DNA from: Marivivens geojensis
GTDB taxonomy: Bacteria > Pseudomonadota > Alphaproteobacteria > Rhodobacterales > Rhodobacteraceae
Direction: 5' to 3'
NCBI RefSeq assembly: GCF_023540835.1
Contig: NZ_JALKCU010000001.1
Location: 186,001-250,000 of the forward strand
DNA length: 64,000 nucleotides
The first letter of the stretch is position 1. Each line of letters begins with the position of its first letter. A model generated the notes under the pieces. It ran no database searches and had not been told where the DNA came from. It worked only from the letters and a program-made list of their open reading frames with translations. Below are positions 9,291-18,617 of the stretch, one piece after another. The translations under genes and the position numbers were made by a program.

Positions 9291-9887
9291 TTACATCTCA
9301 GCAAGCAAGGCCGCATGACGCGCGGTGAAATCCTTGCGAACCTCGACTGGGGGACGCAAACGGATGACCAATTTAGCAACCAATTGTTTGTCGAGCTTTC
9401 CAAAGAGCTTGTCCGCCTCGCTCGCCGAAAATCCCGCAATCTGGGTCGCTTCCAACCACGCGCTGACTTTGTCCGCTTCCTTGATCCGCTTCTTTATCTC
9501 AGTGGGCAATTTTGCGGGCAGCCCAAACCGAATGTGGATGGCCGCAGTCAGTCGTTCATCGAGTTCGCCGTAATTCGGACCGACCGCTGCTTTAACAGGG
9601 CTGATCATGTCGCCGATCACGTATTCAGGTGCGTCATGTAGCAATGCCGCGAGCTTCCATTTGGTCGCAATACCTGGGTTATCACGGCTGAAAATCTCTT
9701 CGACCAGAAGCGAATGTTCTGCGACCGAATAGGCGTAGTCGCCGATTGTTTGGCCGTTCCATCGTGCAACAAAAGCCAACCCGTGGGCAATGTCTTCGAC
9801 CTCGATATCCATCGGGGTCGGGTCCAAAAGATCGAGCCGCCGACCTGACAACATACGCTGCCATGCGCGGGGTTGTTTCGCTGCCAT
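9291..9887 (-). CDS. HD-domain phosphohydrolase, YfbR-like
   Basis: A 198-residue HD-superfamily protein, counted from ATG 9887; the frame runs 29 codons further but that part overlaps the ahcY leader and looks non-coding. Metal-binding residues are seen in [30 protein letters not shown] and the later EADKVSAW. The pattern matches the YfbR / 5'-deoxynucleotidase branch, so a role in nucleotide hydrolysis is likely; the natural substrate cannot be read from the sequence. It converges on regA with only 3 bp between stops and is divergent from ahcY. Confidence 0.8.
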   Translation of the reverse strand: MAAKQPRAWQRMLSGRRLDLLDPTPMDIEVEDIAHGLAFVARWNGQTIGDYAYSVAEHSLLVEEIFSRDNPGIATKWKLAALLHDAPEYVIGDMISPVKAAVGPNYGELDERLTAAIHIRFGLPAKLPTEIKKRIKEADKVSAWLEATQIAGFSASEADKLFGKLDKQLVAKLVIRLRPPVEVRKDFTARHAALLAEM

Positions 9888-9972
9888 GATTTTTCCAGTC
9901 CGTCGAAGTTGTCGTAGTAGGTCTACAGTGCTATCTGACCCGCAACAATTGTATTGGAAAGGGCGTTTCGCC

Positions 9973-11355
9973 ATGGATTACGTCGTCAAGGACATCTCAC
10001 TTGCAGCATTCGGCCGCAAAGAATTGAATATTGCAGAAACCGAAATGCCAGGTCTGATGGCGTGCCGCGCAGAGTTCGGTGAATCGAAGCCGCTCAAGGG
10101 TGCACGCATCGTTGGTTCGCTCCACATGACCATTCAGACAGCGGTATTGATTGAGACGCTGGTCGCTCTTGGTGCAGACGTGCGCTGGGCATCGTGTAAC
10201 ATCTTTTCGACCCAAGACCACGCCGCAGCAGCCATTGCTGAAGCTGGCATTCCGGTCTTCGCAGTGAAGGGTCAAACCCTTGAACAACATTGGGATTATC
10301 TCGACAAATCCTTTATGTTCCCTGAAGGCGCGAACATGATCCTCGACGATGGTGGCGACGCGACCCTCTACGTTTTGCTGGGCGCTCGTGCTGAGGCTGG
10401 CGAAGACATCATTCCAGTACCGCAGTCCGAAGAAGAAGCCGTGATCAAAGCGCAGATCCAAAAGCGCATGAAGGCAAGCCCTGGTTGGTTCACCAAGACC
10501 AAAGAAGCGATCCAAGGTGTATCGGAAGAGACCACCACAGGCGTTCACCGCCTCTACGACCTGCACAAAAAAGGCCAGCTTCCGTTCCCCGCAATCAACG
10601 TGAACGATTCTGTGACCAAGTCGAAGTTCGACAATAAATACGGCTGTAAAGAATCGCTTGTTGACGGGATCCGCCGCGCAACTGACGTGATGATGGCTGG
10701 TAAAGTGGCTGTTGTTTGTGGCTACGGCGACGTTGGCAAAGGTTCGGCTGCGTCCCTCGCAGGCGCAGGCGCACGTGTTAAAGTGACCGAAGCTGATCCG
10801 ATCTGCGCACTGCAAGCTGCGATGGACGGCTTTGAGGTTGTTCTGCTTGAAGACGTGGTGTCTTCGGCTGACATCTTTATCACCACCACTGGCAACAAAG
10901 ACGTGATCCGCATCGAGCACATGCGCGAGATGAAGAACATGGCGATCGTTGGCAACATCGGCCACTTCGACAACGAAATTCAGGTAGCGAGCCTGCGGAA
11001 CCATAAATGGACGAACATTAAGGATCAGGTCGACATGATCGAGATGCCGTCTGGCAACAAGATCATCCTTCTCTCCGAAGGCCGTCTGTTGAACCTAGGT
11101 AACGCAACTGGTCACCCGTCGTTCGTGATGTCCGCATCCTTCACCAACCAAGTTCTGGCTCAGATCGAACTTTGGACCAAAGGTGATGAATACCAGCCGG
11201 GTGTTTACATCCTCCCTAAGCACCTCGACGAGAAAGTTGCGCGCCTGCACCTCGATCGTATTGGCGTGAAGCTGACGACCCTCTCGAAAGAGCAGGCAGA
11301 CTACATCGGCGTCACCGTTGAAGGTCCGTTCAAACCAGAGCACTATCGCTACTAA
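9973..11355 (+). CDS. ahcY: Adenosylhomocysteinase (S-adenosyl-L-homocysteine hydrolase)
   Basis: A 460-residue cytoplasmic enzyme that splits S-adenosylhomocysteine into adenosine and homocysteine, keeping methyltransferases free of product inhibition. Start ATG 9973 gives [18 protein letters not shown]. Seen are the substrate-site block [16 protein letters not shown], the DGGDAT segment, the [15 protein letters not shown] block with the catalytic Lys, the NAD motif [13 protein letters not shown], and the C-terminal KPEHYRY that completes the active site of the neighbouring subunit. It retains the roughly 40-residue insertion of bacterial enzymes. A strong terminator follows at 11380. Confidence 0.97.
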   Translation: MDYVVKDISLAAFGRKELNIAETEMPGLMACRAEFGESKPLKGARIVGSLHMTIQTAVLIETLVALGADVRWASCNIFSTQDHAAAAIAEAGIPVFAVKGQTLEQHWDYLDKSFMFPEGANMILDDGGDATLYVLLGARAEAGEDIIPVPQSEEEAVIKAQIQKRMKASPGWFTKTKEAIQGVSEETTTGVHRLYDLHKKGQLPFPAINVNDSVTKSKFDNKYGCKESLVDGIRRATDVMMAGKVAVVCGYGDVGKGSAASLAGAGARVKVTEADPICALQAAMDGFEVVLLEDVVSSADIFITTTGNKDVIRIEHMREMKNMAIVGNIGHFDNEIQVASLRNHKWTNIKDQVDMIEMPSGNKIILLSEGRLLNLGNATGHPSFVMSASFTNQVLAQIELWTKGDEYQPGVYILPKHLDEKVARLHLDRIGVKLTTLSKEQADYIGVTVEGPFKPEHYRY

Positions 11356-11379
11356 TCATCGGTAGTTTTGCGAATTCGA

Positions 11380-11406
11380 CCGCCGTCCCAATGGGGCGGC
11401 GGTTTT
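11380..11406 (+). terminator. Rho-independent terminator of ahcY
   Basis: A 10-bp stem (CCGCCGTCCC pairing with GGGGCGGCGG, one G-T pair) closes on an AAT loop and is followed directly by TTTTCGTTT. It lies 25 bp after the ahcY stop. Confidence 0.85.
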
Positions 11407-11583
11407 CGTTTGCGGTTTTGGTGGTGTCAGAGTGCAACACAAAACATGCGATTTTTCGCAGGCATCGCGATTTATGGGTGGATTTTGCTTTACCGTTACA
11501 CGGCAGCGGGCATAGGCTTTGCTCATCCTAGGGCTGTATTTATTAATTTGGCCCGCGTGCAAAACAAACGAGGGGGCACCAGA

Positions 11584-11925
11584 ATGGGTAAACGGGACGA
11601 CCTGATCGCCAAATATGCCGACGATCTTAAGAACAAATGTGGCATGACACCGGATATGGACTTGCTGAAAAAGGTCACTATCGGCTGTGGTCCGTCGATT
11701 TACGACGCTGACGCAAGCACCGTTGCGGCCTCGCAAGAGTCCGAGCTGGACACCGTGAAAAAGAACTTCCTGATCAAAAAGCTTGGCCTTAAAGACGGAC
11801 CTGAGCTGGGCGAAGGTCTGAATGCCGTCATCGAAACCTACGGCAAGTCAGAGCGTAACAAATACCGCGCCGTAGTTTACTACATGCTGGTGAAACACTT
11901 CGGCAAAGAAGCTGTTTACGGCTAA
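11584..11925 (+). CDS. DUF2853 family small protein
   Basis: A 113-residue soluble, lysine-rich helical protein (MGKRDDLIAKYADDLKNKC at the N-terminus) of the DUF2853 family, whose function is not known. Start ATG 11584 follows a good ribosome site (GAGGGGG). It has two cysteines in the first half (NKCGM and GCGPS). It is monocistronic: the ahcY terminator lies upstream and its own terminator at 11950. An upstream extension of the frame exists but runs through the ahcY terminator and is rejected. Confidence 0.85.
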   Translation: MGKRDDLIAKYADDLKNKCGMTPDMDLLKKVTIGCGPSIYDADASTVAASQESELDTVKKNFLIKKLGLKDGPELGEGLNAVIETYGKSERNKYRAVVYYMLVKHFGKEAVYG

Positions 11926-11949
11926 TCCTTACGGATTGACGAAAATGCT

Positions 11950-11981
11950 AAGGGCTTTTCCTTTGAGGAGAGGCCCTTTTT
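11950..11981 (+). terminator. Rho-independent terminator after the DUF2853 gene
   Basis: A 12-bp stem (AAGGGCTTTTCC with GGAGAGGCCCTT, two G-T pairs) with loop TTTGA and a run of five T at the 3' side, 24 bp after the stop. Confidence 0.85.
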
Positions 11982-12089
11982 GCGTGTAGGATAGGTCAAA
12001 CAGCCAGAATGGCCGACCTTTTCCAGCGTGTGGGAGCGCGGGTGAGAAAGGGGTCTAGCCAATGGTATGTGGCTGGACCCTGATCCCGT

Positions 12090-12503
12090 TTAAATGCCGC
12101 CCATCGTGCAGATCAGCTGCCATTCGGCCTCTGTCACGGGTTGGACAGAGAGACGAGAGTTCTTAACCAGCACCATGTCCGCCAATTCCGCCGTGGCCTT
12201 GATCTGGTCGAGCGTCACTGGACACGGGAATGGAGTGACAGCTTTCACGTCGACGCAATCCCATTTGGGATCGTCGGTGGTGCTGTCAGGGTGTGATGTG
12301 GCGCAGACCTCTAGGATGCCGACTATCTCTAATCCTTGGCGAGAATGGTAAAAGAACCCTTTGTCGCCAATCGCCATGGCCCGCATATTGTTGCGGGCCT
12401 GGTAGTTTCGAACGCCGTTCCATTCTTCGCCCGCGTCCCCTTTGGCGACGAGGTGGTCCCAGCCGAAAACATCCGGCTCAGACTTGAACAGCCAATAGGC
12501 CAT
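12090..12503 (-). CDS. EVE domain protein
   Basis: A 137-residue EVE-domain (PUA-like, YTH-related) protein, start MAYWLFKSEP, with the family phrases WNGVRNYQARNNMRAM and GFFYHS. EVE domains bind modified bases in RNA or DNA; the physiological target of these stand-alone bacterial proteins is unsettled. The ATG at 12503 overlaps the yciI stop (TAATG), giving translational coupling; the seven-codon-longer frame upstream is therefore not used. It is the last gene of the tsaD-gpsA-yciI-EVE operon, an order common in alphaproteobacteria. Confidence 0.88.
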   Translation of the reverse strand: MAYWLFKSEPDVFGWDHLVAKGDAGEEWNGVRNYQARNNMRAMAIGDKGFFYHSRQGLEIVGILEVCATSHPDSTTDDPKWDCVDVKAVTPFPCPVTLDQIKATAELADMVLVKNSRLSVQPVTEAEWQLICTMGGI

Positions 12504-12775
12504 TAGCCGATCACCTTTTTCCATTCTTCGATGCGAACTTTTTCGAACAGTCCTGCTTTGGCGTAGGGATCATTGTCTGCCCAAGCCTGCGCCGCGGCAA
12601 AGTCCGCGACGTCGAGGATGATCATCGACCCATGCATCTCGCCCTCTTGATTCAGGAACGGACCAGCCATTTCGACCACGCCAGTTTCCTTGATGTAGGC
12701 AAGGTGAGCCTCGCGGTTGTTCAGGCGAAGTTGAAGCGCACCGTCTTTGTCTTTGGTGATGATTGCAAAACGCAT
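12503..12775 (-). CDS. YciI-like protein
   Basis: A 90-residue ferredoxin-like-fold protein of the YciI (YCII) family: MRFAIITKDKDG at the start, a conserved His in REAHLAYI, and DNDPYAKAGLFE near the end, matching the His-Asp pair proposed to be the active site of the family. Its substrate is unknown. It lies 1 bp after gpsA and overlaps the EVE gene, so it is part of the same operon. Confidence 0.87.
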   Translation of the reverse strand: MRFAIITKDKDGALQLRLNNREAHLAYIKETGVVEMAGPFLNQEGEMHGSMIILDVADFAAAQAWADNDPYAKAGLFEKVRIEEWKKVIG

Positions 12776-12776
12776 T

Positions 12777-13736
12777 TTATTCCTCCTTGAGCGGGCGCGA
12801 CAGCAACCCTTGAATGGCTTCTGTTATGCTGGATTTTCCGTCCAGCAATCCAGATAACATGGTGACGATCGGCATCTCGATGCCCTTTTCGCGTGCGAGT
12901 TTTGCAACGGCATGAGTGGTTGCGACGCCCTCTACGGTGATCGACGGATCGAACCCTTCCATCCGACCAAGAGCGAGGCCGTAGCGATAGTTGCGCGACT
13001 GTTCGGACGTGCAGGTCAAAACGAGGTCCCCAAAGCCAGACAGCCCCATCAGAGTTTCAGATTGGCCACCCATCGCGATGGAAAGACGCATCATTTCTGC
13101 CATACCGCGCGTCATGAGGGCCGCGCGGGCGCTGTCCCCCATGCCTTCACCGATGCAGGCGCCACAGGCAATCGCCATAACGTTTTTCAACGATCCACCG
13201 AGTTCGGCGCCGATCACATCTGTAGTGCGATAGAGCCGCAAAGTTTTGGTCGACAGGTCGGCTTGAAGCTGCGTGCCGACGCCGTCATCCGCGCAGGCCA
13301 AGGTCAGCGCAGTTGGCAGACCCTTCGCAATGTCAGCGGCAAAGCTAGGTCCAGTGAGGATCGCAGCTGTAGCGCTTGGGATCAGTTCTGAGATCGACGA
13401 TGCCGTGCCTTTGAGCGTAGTCAGGTCGATTCCTTTGGCGCAGGACACGATGATTTTGCCAACGAGGCGATCCGCATGGGTCGTTAGAAATGCGCTGATC
13501 TGTTGGGCAGGCACGGCGAGTAAGATCGTGTCGGCAAGAAAAACAGTCTCTAAATCGGCGGAAACATCGATATTTTCAGGCAAGACCACATTGGGTAGAC
13601 GGGGGGTCGTGCGGGTCGTACGCATCGCCTCTACCATCGCGGCGTCTCGTGCCCACAGGTGAACGGGCGCTTTTTTCCCCAAGGCAACCGCTAGTGCTGT
13701 GCCGAATGCGCCTGCGCCTGCTACTGCGATGGTCAT
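12777..13736 (-). CDS. gpsA: Glycerol-3-phosphate dehydrogenase [NAD(P)+]
   Basis: Makes sn-glycerol 3-phosphate from dihydroxyacetone phosphate for phospholipid synthesis. The 319-residue protein starts at ATG 13736, which overlaps the tsaD stop as ATGA. The nucleotide-binding motif [12 protein letters not shown] is at residues 4-15, the block IVSCAKGID follows, and [13 protein letters not shown] carries the catalytic lysine; [13 protein letters not shown] is the usual C-domain signature. The frame is open 20 codons upstream inside tsaD but that part has no family similarity. Confidence 0.95.
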   Translation of the reverse strand: MTIAVAGAGAFGTALAVALGKKAPVHLWARDAAMVEAMRTTRTTPRLPNVVLPENIDVSADLETVFLADTILLAVPAQQISAFLTTHADRLVGKIIVSCAKGIDLTTLKGTASSISELIPSATAAILTGPSFAADIAKGLPTALTLACADDGVGTQLQADLSTKTLRLYRTTDVIGAELGGSLKNVMAIACGACIGEGMGDSARAALMTRGMAEMMRLSIAMGGQSETLMGLSGFGDLVLTCTSEQSRNYRYGLALGRMEGFDPSITVEGVATTHAVAKLAREKGIEMPIVTMLSGLLDGKSSITEAIQGLLSRPLKEE

Positions 13737-14824
13737 GCTTTCGCTCCCTTTTTGCCAGAGCCTAAAAGGGCGGGGGCACGGTCGTCTAGTGGCCATCTTG
13801 GGCGGGCCTTAAACGCCATGTCATCGCTCTGACCTGCGAGTAGTCGAACACCGCCTGCATAGGCGATCATGGCCGCGTTATCAGTGCAGAGGTTCAATGG
13901 AGGCGCGACAAAATCAGTCTCTAATTCGGCGCAAAGCGCCATAAGTGCGGCCCTGATTGGCCCGTTAGCAGCCACGCCGCCAGCAATCGCAAAAACGCGT
14001 TTTTCAGGCTGAAGTTCAAAATACTCAGTCAAGGCGCGGCGCGTTTTCTCGGTCAAAATATCTGAGACTGCCAATTGGAACGCTGCAGATAGATCGGAAC
14101 GGTCTTTTTCCGTTAATCCGCCTTTCTCCGTAACTACGGCATCGCGTGCGCGCAGAAGTGCGGTCTTGAGCCCCGAGAACGACATGTCGCAGCCAGCACG
14201 ATCCATTAGAGGGCGCGGCAGGACAAACGCCTTTGCATCACCTGTCTGCGCAGCACGTTCCACATGAGGACCGCCCGGTTGTGGCAGTCCCAAGAGACGA
14301 GCCGTTTTGTCGAACGCTTCCCCCGGTGCATCGTCGATGGTTCCACCGATCCGACGGAACGTTTCGGGCCCTTCCGCGATCAGGAACTGGCAGTGCCCAC
14401 CTGAAACCAGCAGCATCAAATAGGGAAATGTCACCGCATCCGTCAGGCGCGGGGTCAATGCATGACCTGCTAGATGGTTGACGCTGACAATTGGCAAGCC
14501 TGTCGCGGTCGCAATACCTTTGGCGCACATCACGCCAGACAGAACGCCCCCGATCAATCCAGGCCCAGAGGTAACAGCGATGCCGTTGATGTCGCTTAAC
14601 GTCATGCCCGCTTCGGCCAAGGCCTCTTCGACGCAAATATCGACGCGCTCAGCATGGGCGCGGGCAGCAATTTCAGGCACCACGCCGCCAAAGTCCGCAT
14701 GCAGGTCATTCTGACCCTTCACCACCGACGCGAGGACGGTCGCGGTATCGTCCAAACGCACGACAGCGGCGGCTGTGTCATCACAACTGCTTTCGATGCC
14801 AAGTATGGTCAGGGCTTTTGTCAT
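13733..14824 (-). CDS. tsaD: tRNA threonylcarbamoyl transferase subunit TsaD
   Basis: A 363-residue member of the Kae1/Qri7 family that transfers the threonylcarbamoyl group to A37 of tRNA together with TsaB and TsaE. It starts [17 protein letters not shown], has the metal-binding HLAGH motif with the second half in [11 protein letters not shown], and the nucleotide-binding region [16 protein letters not shown]. It is the first gene of the tsaD-gpsA-yciI-EVE operon and is divergent from hemD with 69 bp between them. Its ATPase partner tsaE lies at 4493-4951. Confidence 0.96.
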   Translation of the reverse strand: MTKALTILGIESSCDDTAAAVVRLDDTATVLASVVKGQNDLHADFGGVVPEIAARAHAERVDICVEEALAEAGMTLSDINGIAVTSGPGLIGGVLSGVMCAKGIATATGLPIVSVNHLAGHALTPRLTDAVTFPYLMLLVSGGHCQFLIAEGPETFRRIGGTIDDAPGEAFDKTARLLGLPQPGGPHVERAAQTGDAKAFVLPRPLMDRAGCDMSFSGLKTALLRARDAVVTEKGGLTEKDRSDLSAAFQLAVSDILTEKTRRALTEYFELQPEKRVFAIAGGVAANGPIRAALMALCAELETDFVAPPLNLCTDNAAMIAYAGGVRLLAGQSDDMAFKARPRWPLDDRAPALLGSGKKGAKA

Positions 14825-14893
14825 GTGGTCCTGTTGGTTAGGTGTTAATGGCAGGTATCACTCTGCACGCGCCTGAACAATGCCGGAGCCGCT

Positions 14894-15592
14894 ATGACCA
14901 TTCTTGTTCTCACTCGCCTTCAAGCCGACTCCGAGCGGTTTTTAGCTGCGGTCGAGGCGGAGTTTGGCCCTGTAAAGGCGGTCATTTCCCCTGTGATTGA
15001 GGTGGTTTCACTGCCTGTTGAAGTGCCGTCCTATGATGAGGTGATCCTAACTTCGGCGAATGGGGCGGCAGAGGCAAAACGGCTGGGTGTCAAAGCTGGA
15101 ACGCGGGCGTGGTGCGTCGGTCAAAGAACGGCAAAACTTGCGTTTGAGGCCGGATTAGAGCCTATTTCTGCGGATGGAAATGCAGACGACTTGGTCGAAC
15201 TGATCCAGTCACAATGCACTGGAACGCTCTGTCACATTCGGGGGGTCCATTCGCGGGGGCAGGTCGCTGCGCGGCTCATTGCGCAGGGCCGCGTCTGCAA
15301 AGAAGTGATAGCCTACGATCAGCGCGATATTCCGCCCACAAAGGCCGCGCTTCAGGCTCTCCAAGGAACTGATCCGATTGTTTTGCCCTTATTTTCGCCA
15401 CGTAGCGCACTGCTGATTCCAGCGGTTCATCAGGCCCCTGTGCATGTCATCGCCATGAGTAGTGCTGTTGGCGCTGAAGTGGCCGACCTTGGTGCCGATA
15501 CTGTTACAATCGCTGAAAACCCTAATTTTGAGGCCATGCTTGCGGCGACCTGTCGCCGTCTGGACAGCCTTTTGCGGCGTGGTCGTGCTTGA
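14894..15592 (+). CDS. hemD: Uroporphyrinogen-III synthase
   Basis: A 232-residue protein of the HemD family, which closes hydroxymethylbilane with inversion of ring D. Sequence conservation in HemD is always low; seen here are VILTSANGAAEAKRLG, AWCVGQRTAKLAFEAGLEP and the later PLFSPRSALLI, which correspond to the three best-kept family blocks. The strongest support is context: hemD, mic60 and hemY follow each other, as in most alphaproteobacteria. hemC is not beside it; tsaD sits divergently upstream. Confidence 0.88.
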   Translation: MTILVLTRLQADSERFLAAVEAEFGPVKAVISPVIEVVSLPVEVPSYDEVILTSANGAAEAKRLGVKAGTRAWCVGQRTAKLAFEAGLEPISADGNADDLVELIQSQCTGTLCHIRGVHSRGQVAARLIAQGRVCKEVIAYDQRDIPPTKAALQALQGTDPIVLPLFSPRSALLIPAVHQAPVHVIAMSSAVGAEVADLGADTVTIAENPNFEAMLAATCRRLDSLLRRGRA

Positions 15593-15652
15593 GGCGCGAC
15601 GCGGCAGGGCATAGGTTGGACTTGAATTTTAATGGGTTGCGAGGATTCGTCC

Positions 15653-16873
15653 GTGTCAGAGGAAGAAAAGCCGAAAGTCGAACCAGAAGTTGAAGCCACT
15701 AGTGGTGAGAAACTTGATGAAGACCAGCAGGCGATTGAACAAACCGATGACATCGAAGATGCCGAAGTCGTCGAGGACGACACGCTAGAAGATGATGAAG
15801 CTCTGACCGAAGAGCCGTCAGATGACGATCAACCCTTTGTCGAAGAAGAAAAGCCCGAAACGCCAGATGTAGCCGCGCAGCCCAAAAAGGCCCGTAAGGG
15901 TGGGTTCTTGGGCGCTGTGCTTGGCGGTTTGATCGCTGGTGGCATCGGCTATGGCGCGGCGTGGTATACTTTGCCAAAAGTTGATCCCAGCGCGATTGAC
16001 GCCCAATCGGCAGAGATCGCTGAGTTACGGAGGTCGATTGAGACCCTGCAGGCTTTTGACCCAGAAGCGATGATCGACAGCACGGTTGGCGCTCGTACGG
16101 ATGCTGTTCAACGTGATTTGACGGCCTCAATTGCTGAAATCGCGAACAAATTGGATGCGATCGATACGCGCATTGCTGCTGTAGAGGCGCTCCCGCTCGG
16201 CGGTGAAGCCACTGTCGCGTCGATTACACAATCTGTTCAGGCCCAATCTGACGCGCTGCGTGCGGAATTGGCGGACCAAGAGGCGCGCATTCAATCTATT
16301 GCCTCTGCAACGGCTGATCAGTTGCAACAAGCCCGCGATGCCGCCGCCGCCGATGAGGCCGCCGCCGCCGAAGCCGAAAAATCAGCGATGCAACGTGTTG
16401 CGATTGCGCGTGTTCAAACCGCGTTGGAGGCAGGCACACCCTTTGCCGATGCGCTTCCTGATCTTGAGGCTGTGCTCGGTGTCTCGATCCCAGATGGACT
16501 TGCAGCCCCCGCCGTAGAGGGCGTCGCGACTTTGGTCACATTGCAGGATGATTTCCCCGCCGCCGCTCGCGCCTCACTCGATGCGGCCCGCCGCGCTGGC
16601 GTGGCTGGCGAAACTGGCGGAACAGTGGGCGGGTTCATGAGCAACCTCTTCAACGTGCGTTCTGTGGCCCCGCGTGAGGGCACGGATGTGGATGCTATCC
16701 TGTCCCGTGCCGAAGCAGCCGTCCGCGATGGACGTGTTGCAGATGCAATTGCAGAACTTGATGGTCTACCCGAACAAGCAGCGGCGCAAACCGCTGCATG
16801 GCGCGAACTGGCAGAAACGCGGCTCGCCGCCTTTGCCGCGCTTGATGACCTAGTTGTAACGATGAACCAGTGA
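15653..16873 (+). CDS. Mic60/mitofilin-like inner membrane protein (COG4223)
   Basis: A 406-residue protein from the GTG at 15653, which has GAGGA 8 bp upstream; an ATG seven codons earlier (15632) is the alternative. It has a very acidic cytoplasmic head (residues 1-75), a single glycine-rich membrane segment at about 84-106 (GFLGAVLGGLIAGGIG), a long alanine-rich coiled coil and a C-terminal mitofilin-like domain. Alphaproteobacterial Mic60 homologues sit in the haem operon between hemD and hemY, exactly as here, and can shape inner-membrane invaginations. The role in this organism is inferred from that family. Confidence 0.85.
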   Translation: MSEEEKPKVEPEVEATSGEKLDEDQQAIEQTDDIEDAEVVEDDTLEDDEALTEEPSDDDQPFVEEEKPETPDVAAQPKKARKGGFLGAVLGGLIAGGIGYGAAWYTLPKVDPSAIDAQSAEIAELRRSIETLQAFDPEAMIDSTVGARTDAVQRDLTASIAEIANKLDAIDTRIAAVEALPLGGEATVASITQSVQAQSDALRAELADQEARIQSIASATADQLQQARDAAAADEAAAAEAEKSAMQRVAIARVQTALEAGTPFADALPDLEAVLGVSIPDGLAAPAVEGVATLVTLQDDFPAAARASLDAARRAGVAGETGGTVGGFMSNLFNVRSVAPREGTDVDAILSRAEAAVRDGRVADAIAELDGLPEQAAAQTAAWRELAETRLAAFAALDDLVVTMNQ

Positions 16874-16880
16874 GGCCCCG

Positions 16881-18326
16881 ATGATGCTTTGGTCCCTAAT
16901 TAAGATCCTTGCCTTCGTGTTGGGCGTAACCGCACTGACCTACGGTGCAATGGAATTGTCACAAATCCAGGGCGAGGTGCTGATCACCTTTGCTGGTTTG
17001 GAAATGAGGCTCGGCCCACTTGAACTTGCGTTCGCTCTCGTCGGCATGGTCGTACTCACTTGGGTCATGTTCAAGCTGTTGGGCATGTTGGTGGCGTTCC
17101 TCAAGTTCCTGAATGGTGATGAAACGGCTGTATCGCGCTACTTCACCCGCAACCGTGTGGAGCGTGGGTATCAAGCTCTGACCGAAGGCATGATGGCCGT
17201 CGCCTCTGGCGAAGGTCATCTCGCATTGGCCAAAGCAGCCAAGGCTGAAAAGCTGCTCGATAAGCCTGAATTGACGACCCTCTTGATTGCCCAAGCCGCA
17301 GAAGTCGCAGGCGATCAGAAGAAGGCTGAAGCCGCCTACAAGCTCCTTTTGACCGAAGACCGTACACGGTTTGTCGGCATTCGTGGATTGATGCAGCAGA
17401 AACTTGCGGCAGGTGACACTGAAACAGCGCTGAAGCTCGCGCAGAAAGCCTTTGAACTGAAACCCAAGCACGAGGCCACTCAGGACACTCTCCTGAAACT
17501 GCAGGCCGATAGCGGTGACTGGACAGGCGCACGTGCGACCCTGGCCGCTAAGGCGAAGTCGGGTGGTCTGCCCAAAGATGTGCTGCGTCGCCGTGATGCG
17601 GTCTTGGCTCTGTCCGAGGCCAAAGACCTCATCAATGAAGAGTCTTCTATTGACGTTCAAGAAGCTGCAATAGCTGCCAATAAACAGTCGCCCGATTTGA
17701 TCCCTGCGGCAGTTATGGCCGCTCGTGCGCATATCGCCAAAGGTAAACCAAAGCTTGCTGCGCGTGTTTTGACAAAGGCTTGGACCGCGAAACCGCATCC
17801 TGATCTCGCTGCTGCTTTTGCCGAGATCATGCCTGATGAAACACCCGCGCAGCGCCTGAAACGCTTTAACGCGCTGACAAAAGTGAACCCGACCGACCCC
17901 GAGACGCAGATGCTTCTCGCAGAGTTGCAGATCGCAGCCGAGGATTTCCCTGCGGCCCGTCGCGCGCTGGGCACCTTGCCCGAAGACGGGCCAACCGCAC
18001 GTGTTCTCACGCTCATGGCGGCGATTGAACGTGGGTCTGGGGCTGAGGATCAAGTGGTTCGTGGTTGGCTGACCAAAGCCCTCGTCGCACCACGTGGTCC
18101 GCAATGGATCTGCGACAAATGTCAGAGCATTCATGCCGAGTGGGAGCCTGTCTGCCAAAGCTGCGGATCGTTCGACACCCTATCGTGGAAAGCACCCGCC
18201 AAGGCAGAAGTTGCAATGCCCGTTGGCACTGAGATGCTACCTCTTATCGTGGGGGCTGCGCCGTCACCTGAGGTGGAAGATGAAATCGAAGCTGAGGAGA
18301 TTTCCTCAGTCGAGGTTCAAAAATAA
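16881..18326 (+). CDS. hemY: HemY-like TPR membrane protein with C-terminal zinc ribbon
   Basis: A 481-residue protein with two N-terminal membrane helices (about residues 5-25 and 45-70) and then a series of TPR-like helical repeats (for example AEAAYKLLLTEDRTRFVGIR). This is the HemY of proteobacterial haem operons, not the protoporphyrinogen oxidase of Bacillus that shares the name. The C-terminus carries a rubredoxin-like four-cysteine ribbon, WICDKCQSIHAEWEP then VCQSCGSFDTLSW, a usual extension of this family. It lies 7 bp after mic60. Its function is linked to haem synthesis but is not defined biochemically. Confidence 0.9.
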   Translation: MMLWSLIKILAFVLGVTALTYGAMELSQIQGEVLITFAGLEMRLGPLELAFALVGMVVLTWVMFKLLGMLVAFLKFLNGDETAVSRYFTRNRVERGYQALTEGMMAVASGEGHLALAKAAKAEKLLDKPELTTLLIAQAAEVAGDQKKAEAAYKLLLTEDRTRFVGIRGLMQQKLAAGDTETALKLAQKAFELKPKHEATQDTLLKLQADSGDWTGARATLAAKAKSGGLPKDVLRRRDAVLALSEAKDLINEESSIDVQEAAIAANKQSPDLIPAAVMAARAHIAKGKPKLAARVLTKAWTAKPHPDLAAAFAEIMPDETPAQRLKRFNALTKVNPTDPETQMLLAELQIAAEDFPAARRALGTLPEDGPTARVLTLMAAIERGSGAEDQVVRGWLTKALVAPRGPQWICDKCQSIHAEWEPVCQSCGSFDTLSWKAPAKAEVAMPVGTEMLPLIVGAAPSPEVEDEIEAEEISSVEVQK

Positions 18327-18334
18327 CACTTTTC

Positions 18335-18365
18335 GGGGCGGCACAGCAGTGCTAATAGCCGCCCC
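18335..18365 (+). terminator. Hairpin between hemY and tRNA-Thr, possible terminator
   Basis: GGGGCGGC at 18335-18342 pairs perfectly with GCCGCCCC at 18358-18365. No T-run follows; the tRNA gene starts 4 bp later. It may terminate hemY or serve in processing of a hemY-tRNA transcript. Confidence 0.45.
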
Positions 18366-18368
18366 AGC

Positions 18369-18444
18369 GCCGCTGTAGCTCAGCTGGTAGAGCACGTCAT
18401 TCGTAATGATGGGGTCGGGGGTTCGAGTCCCTTCAGCGGCACCA
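18369..18444 (+). tRNA. tRNA-Thr (anticodon CGT), CCA encoded
   Basis: A full cloverleaf can be folded: acceptor GCCGCTG with CAGCGGC, D arm GCTC/GAGC, anticodon stem CGTCA with TGATG (one G-T pair), loop TTCGTAA giving anticodon CGT (reads ACG), T arm GGGGG-TTCGAGT-CCCTT, discriminator A73 then CCA. The 3' part from 18429 is the attachment site of the island that follows, and the gene is left intact at the left junction. Confidence 0.96.
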
Positions 18445-18446
18445 GT
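18429..18446 (+). repeat. attL, 18-bp core shared with attR
   Basis: CCCTTCAGCGGCACCAGT covers the T-arm 3' strand, acceptor 3' strand and CCA of tRNA-Thr plus two bases. It is identical at 34933-34950. This is the usual attachment position of tRNA-targeting tyrosine recombinases. Confidence 0.9.
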
Positions 18447-18500
18447 AATCCTCCAGATTTTTGATAGTTATCAATATAATCGGGGGTTTACTGTTTTTAC

Positions 18501-18556
18501 GGGACCAGTTTCGGGACCGCTTTTAGGACCACTCTGTCAATTTTGGGACCGCTTTC
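18501..18556 (+). repeat. GGGACC dodecamer array beside attL (probable integrase arm sites)
   Basis: GGGACCAGTTTC at 18501, GGGACCGCTTTT at 18513 and AGGACCACTCTG at 18525 follow each other at exactly 12-bp steps, and GGGACCGCTTTC recurs at 18545. The same motif, again at a 12-bp step, occurs inside the right end at 34851 and 34863. Position between attL and the integrase gene suggests arm-type binding sites of the recombinase. Confidence 0.65.
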
Positions 18557-18617
18557 GTCAGGTTTGGACGGTCGATTCCGCTTGCCTTGGGGCATGGTGG
18601 GCGGAAGAGTAACGACC

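Noticed and set aside
9888-9972. SAH riboswitch upstream of ahcY
   Set aside because: The 85-bp leader does not show the conserved purine-rich core or pseudoknot arms I would expect; no call made.
9997-11004. 335-codon frame antisense to ahcY
   Set aside because: Shadow of a highly conserved gene; composition not protein-like.
16959-18158. 399-codon frame antisense to hemY
   Set aside because: Shadow; hemY on the plus strand has clear domains and a zinc ribbon.
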